Assembly: GCA_963702305.1 (NCBI GenBank) | Contig: CAVPBX010000006.1 | Location: 310,001-374,000 of the forward strand | Reading direction: 5' to 3' | Source of the DNA: PALSA-693 sp963702305 | Lineage (GTDB): Bacteria > Actinomycetota > Acidimicrobiia > Acidimicrobiales > Palsa-688 | DNA: 64,000 nucleotides | Shown here: positions 63,006 to 64,000 of the stretch, piece after piece | Numbering within the stretch: the first letter of the stretch is position 1 | Layout of the letters: the number at the start of each line of letters is the position of its first letter | The notes under the pieces: model-generated | Seen by the model: only the letters and a program-made list of their open reading frames with translations | Databases searched by the model: none | What the model was told of the DNA's origin: nothing | Program-made: the position numbers and the translations under genes

Positions 63006-63099
63006 TAGGGATCCTGAGCTCTGGGGGGCAGCTACCAGGGTACAGGCAGGCCTGACCGGCCAGGCACCACGGTCCTGGTCCTGGAGTTGCCTGAGGCCC

Positions 63100-64000
63100 C
63101 TAGTGCCGCTTGCGCCGGTGGTCCTCCATGCGCTTGCGAATCAGCTCCCGCCGCGCCTGCAGGTCCCGGTAGCTCATGTGCTCGACGTCTGAGGTCACGC
63201 CCAATTGGGCCCGCATGCCGTCCAGATCGACGACCTGCTGGCGGGGGTCGACGCCGACTTCGGCGGCGATGCGCGCCCCGTACCGCTCGGTGAAATAGGT
63301 GGCGATGCGGGTGACCTCCTCGAACAGATCCACGTCGGGTGCCAGGGTGGCCAGGGCGCCGTCGATGAAGAGCAGGTCCTTGACGTACAGCATCAGCACT
63401 TTCGGGAAACGGGCCCCGTAAGCCAGCAGGTGCTTGATGATCTCGCGGATCTCGGCGAGTAATTCCTCCGGCGCCATCTGGGTCGGGTCCTTGACCGGCT
63501 GGTCCATCCCGAGATCGTGGATCACCGCGTCCAGGTCGGTGTCGGGCGGCAGGGCCCCGAGGTCGCGGAGGGCGGCCAGCTGCATCTTGGGGTCGTTGAT
63601 GGTGCCGCCCATCAGCATGCGCAGGAACGCCAGCCGGCGGGGCTCGTCCAGCCGCCCGGTGATGCCGTAGTCGAGCAGGGCCACCGTGCCGTCTTCCCGG
63701 ACAAACAGGTTGCCGCCGTGCAGGTCGCCGTGGAACACGCCGTAGAGGGTGGCCCCTTCCAGAAAGCAGATCATGAGGGCGCGCACCACCGCGGTGGTGT
63801 CGATGCCGGCCGCGTGCATGCCGGCCACGTCGTCGAAGGAGAATCCGCTGAGGCGTTCCATCACCAGCACCCGGCGGGTCACCAGTTCCGGGTGGGGTCG
63901 GGGCACGATCACCGAGCGTTGGCCGGTCGCGGCGAGGACCCCGGCGATGTCGATCATGTTGTCGGCTTCGAGCCGGAAGTCGAGCTCCTCCACGATGGTC
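63100..64000 (-). CDS. ABC1/AarF (UbiB-like) kinase-family protein, N-terminus outside the window
   Basis: At least 299 codons; the reading frame stays open to the right edge, so the start lies beyond 64000. Kinase-like motifs: EELDFRLEADN, the catalytic loop GVFHGDLHGGNLFV and the DFG-like LLDYGITGRLDEP. Two hydrophobic segments near the C-terminus (FPKVLMLYVKDLLFIDGALA) fit membrane association. UbiB-type proteins support quinone synthesis or lipid transport; menaquinone is the likely quinone here. Gap 63006-63099 contains only the typA leader. Confidence 0.9.
   Translation of the reverse strand, partial: TIVEELDFRLEADNMIDIAGVLAATGQRSVIVPRPHPELVTRRVLVMERLSGFSFDDVAGMHAAGIDTTAVVRALMICFLEGATLYGVFHGDLHGGNLFVREDGTVALLDYGITGRLDEPRRLAFLRMLMGGTINDPKMQLAALRDLGALPPDTDLDAVIHDLGMDQPVKDPTQMAPEELLAEIREIIKHLLAYGARFPKVLMLYVKDLLFIDGALATLAPDVDLFEEVTRIATYFTERYGARIAAEVGVDPRQQVVDLDGMRAQLGVTSDVEHMSYRDLQARRELIRKRMEDHRRKRH

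Overview
The window is a GC-rich, densely coded chromosome segment from an actinobacterium. I infer class Acidimicrobiia or a close relative. The evidence is a mycothiol synthase (mshD), a proteasome-activator homologue (bpa), menaquinone genes, an MDR alcohol dehydrogenase of the NDMA/mycothiol-dependent look, many apparently leaderless genes, and two secreted proteins built on a 42-residue repeat with core GYWLVASDGGIFTFGDA. No rRNA, tRNA, transposase, phage or CRISPR features were found.

Layout. 1-1037: the end of a branched-chain amino acid ABC transporter (livG/livF). 1075-3617: a repeat-bearing NlpC/P60 lipoprotein, divergent from an ArsR-SRPBCC fusion regulator across a motif-rich gap. 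3665-12529: a cobalamin block, a minus-strand train cobB > RHH-cobI > cobM > cbiD > cobL > cbiG-cobJ > ferredoxin > cobH with 4-nt overlaps, divergent from cbiX. CbiX, CbiD and CbiG indicate early-cobalt (anaerobic-type) corrin synthesis. 12548-17331: UspA, FtsH, an Rrf2 regulator, a phosphodiesterase-like protein and Bpa. 17539-24801: dnaE, two unknown genes and a SPATA20/DUF255 protein, all carrying many single-base indels. 25129-28102: hydrolase, alcohol dehydrogenase and aldo-keto reductase. 28113-34668: menaquinone genes (menE, menA, menH, menD, menF, menG). 34682-38505: MaoC, a membrane protein, rlmN, mshD, nth and a small coiled-coil protein. 38518-44108: hisDCBHAF and a GroES-like gene. 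44158-45789: a beta-lactamase-like protein with the same repeats as the NlpC/P60 protein. 45929-53110: hisI, trpE, ygfZ, a lipoprotein, trpC, trpF, trpB, trpA. 53335-64000: an AbiEi/DUF559-like protein, a sugar-dehydrogenase-like MDR, AlgH, AidB-like acyl-CoA dehydrogenase, a transglutaminase/alpha-E/ATP-grasp trio, typA and a partial aarF/ubiB kinase.

Two global patterns matter. First, about fifteen essential or conserved genes are broken only by single-base indels, mostly insertions, which looks like uncorrected long-read sequence rather than decay. They are annotated as one gene each. Second, at least ten genes have a TAnnnT hexamer 6-9 nt before the start codon and no Shine-Dalgarno, which indicates leaderless transcription and helps choose starts.

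The most unusual items are a ribbon-helix-helix domain fused to CobI, the paired repeat proteins with different wall-active enzymes, a perfect 15-bp inverted repeat before the AbiEi/DUF559 gene, a 13-bp inverted repeat beside a G-rich heptamer array, an alternating 9-mer motif array before the ArsR gene, and a possible CTG start for hisH.
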